Shown one piece after another: positions 62,601 through 64,000 of a stretch of DNA of 64,000 nucleotides. The position numbers were made by a program, and so were the translations under genes. The DNA is from Stercorarius parasiticus (taxonomy: Eukaryota; Chordata; Aves; Charadriiformes; Stercorariidae), in the NCBI GenBank assembly GCA_013396915.1, contig VWZL01001363.1:97536-161535 (forward strand), in the 5' to 3' direction. The notes under the pieces are model-generated. The model did no database searches, had not been told where the DNA came from, and saw nothing but the letters and a program-made list of their open reading frames with translations. Each line of letters begins with the position of its first letter. The first letter of the stretch is position 1.

Positions 62601-63399
62601 TAGATTATTCCATAAAGAGGCAGCTCCACAAGGACAACAAACTGGCTCGTTTCCCTATCGGGATTAGCTCTCCAGACCTGCCCATCCCTTGGAAGCGGCT
62701 GGTGCGGAGGGAGATGCTGAGGTTGCTGCTGGTGGCCCGGTGCTGATGGGTCACAGAGTCAGAAGGGACAATTCACACATAAAGGGGACAAAGGAGCGGT
62801 GCCTTGGAAACACCTCCAGAAATGATTCTTGAGGTGAGGGAAAGTCGGTCTAATTATTTTACAAAAGCAAAATGCAGTGATTAATCTTAGCCCACGTGCA
62901 TGGGAGAAGATCACTGGTACTACGTCCCCTTAAGCTGATAAAGGCATGATGAGAACCAGTGATTGGAAGCTGGTGTAAGACAAATTGTTACTGAATATGA
63001 GATACACCTCTTAGCAAACTAATTAATGATTGAAATGATTTATCAAGAGATGTGGTGGACTCTTCATTACTGATGCCTTTAAGTCAATGCCGCTGGATAT
63101 CATTCTGAGGAAAAGGCTGCAAAGCAGTGAGTGTTATGAGATTACTGGTTGAGGCCTTTTAGCTCAAGGTCAGGTCATGATGATCTTAGAATTTATTAAT
63201 CTCTGAAGATTCTTTCCAATTTATTGCACAGATGCCACCGTTGCATATGCAACATAAATTAGATGTATTAGGTTGATCTTCAAAGGTTTGCCTTTGAGTG
63301 ACTTCAGGAAAATTATGCAGAGGTGTAAAAAGTGAGGTGCCTAAGGCAGGGTTAAGCAAAGCTTTGCATTTTCCCAGTAACGCCTCCCATGTGGGATCC

Positions 63400-64000
63400 A
63401 CCTGCAGTGGAACACATGCCGTCGCCTCCCTGGTCTTCTCAGCAGGCTGTACCACTGCTCAGGGACTCGGCGAGCCGCAGTGGAGGGTGGGCACCAGGAA
63501 TGTGCTCCCCGGGGTGGCGGGACACGCTGGGAGCAGGGCTGGAAGTCCTTGGCCAGTAGGTGGGACAGGGAGGCAACCACTTGGGAGAACAGGTGCGGAA
63601 AGGGCTCACCTGCCCCATGCTACTCGCACAGCTGTGGCGACCCACGGGGGAACTCAAGAGCCCCGCTGCAGCCTTATTTTGTTTTATTTTATTTTATTTT
63701 TGTAGCCACGAGCGGTGCTAGGCTCCAAGAAACCGCCAATTCTGCGGGGGAGGGGGGGGAACAACAAAAAACCCCGATTTAAAAAAAAAAAAATAATAAC
63801 AATCCCGACTTCTGCTCTTGCAAAACGCCCGACTCCTGCGTGCCGCAGAGTTGCCACGGCCCGAGCTGCGCGTATGCGCGGGGCTGGCGGAGGTGCCAAG
63901 CCGGACTGGGAGCGTGTTTGCGTGTGCCGCGGGGTGCGTGGGGGAGGGCGGGCTGTGGCGGGGAGTGTGCGCGGGGGGGAGCCCCGCCTGCCTGCCCGCA
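63400..64000. promoter_or_regulatory. CpG-rich region, probable promoter of the next gene
   Basis: G+C and CpG rise from about 63400 and peak at 63830-64000, with GC boxes such as GGGAGGGCGGGC near 63942. The window ends inside this island, so no exon can be assigned. In human the next gene after GALNT12 is COL15A1 on the same strand, which would fit, but that is inference only. Confidence 0.55.
63674..63701. repeat. (TTTTA)n pentanucleotide repeat
   Basis: About five units of TTTTA/TTTTG within otherwise GC-rich DNA at the edge of the right-hand CpG island. A length polymorphism is likely. Confidence 0.8.

Larger units (their letters stand above)
56780..63350. other. Intergenic DNA downstream of GALNT12
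   Basis: AT-rich DNA without a convincing gene on either strand. It holds one CR1 fragment (59141-59412), a perfect inverted repeat (59622-59661), and A/T homopolymers near 58518, 58591 and 61109. Short open frames such as 59895-60098 and the reverse frame 61662-62006 show no family signature. Confidence 0.7.

Noticed and set aside
1..64000. Endogenous retrovirus, CRISPR array, tRNA or rRNA gene
   Set aside because: I looked for LTR-like paired ends, protease/RT/integrase-type motifs other than CR1, regular repeat-spacer arrays and cloverleaf boxes and saw none. Old solitary LTRs without a familiar pattern could still be missed.

Overview
The window reads as nuclear DNA of a bird. It holds one large vertebrate gene split by introns, CpG-rich promoters, and several truncated copies of CR1, the LINE that dominates avian genomes. 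Other mobile DNA is sparse. A turtle or crocodilian also carries CR1 and cannot be fully excluded, but the low repeat load favours a bird. There is no bacterial operon, CRISPR array, tRNA or rRNA gene that I can see.

The gene is GALNT12, a Golgi polypeptide N-acetylgalactosaminyltransferase that starts mucin-type O-glycosylation. It runs on the + strand from a CpG island at about 8.2-9.2 kb to a polyadenylation signal at 56750. I traced ten coding exons: 8798-9055, 23242-23411, 24105-24294, 27575-27760, 30112-30229, 35386-35562, 38178-38309, 46669-46782, 52144-52299 and 54985-55122. All nine introns have GT-AG borders and the reading frame is continuous from just after base 8837 to the stop at 55120-55122. 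The product has a stem, a GT-A type catalytic domain with its DxH metal motif and WGGEN motif, and a C-terminal ricin-type lectin domain. One real defect is visible. A single N at 8837 in exon 1 stands where the membrane anchor should be encoded, and the frames before and after it do not match, so sequence is almost certainly missing from the assembly.

Layout: 1-32 gap; 33-200 edge of a CpG island, perhaps the promoter of a leftward neighbour; 201-8220 AT-rich intergenic DNA; 8230-9240 GALNT12 promoter and exon 1; 9056-54984 introns and exons 2-9; 54985-56775 last exon and 3' UTR; 56780-63350 intergenic DNA with one CR1 copy and a perfect 17-bp-arm hairpin; 63400-64000 a rising CpG-rich region that looks like the next promoter. 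In human the neighbours are ANKS6 (head to head, left) and COL15A1 (right). The two CpG edges fit that order, but no exon of either gene is inside the window.

Most striking points for follow-up: the collapsed N in exon 1; a second strong acceptor 21 nt upstream of exon 5 that would add seven residues in frame; a frame-neutral exon 4 with a weak donor; the perfect hairpin at 59622-59661; an unexplained run of same-strand open frames in intron 8; and a triple iterated dyad element in intron 7. I did not find a clearly new biological system.
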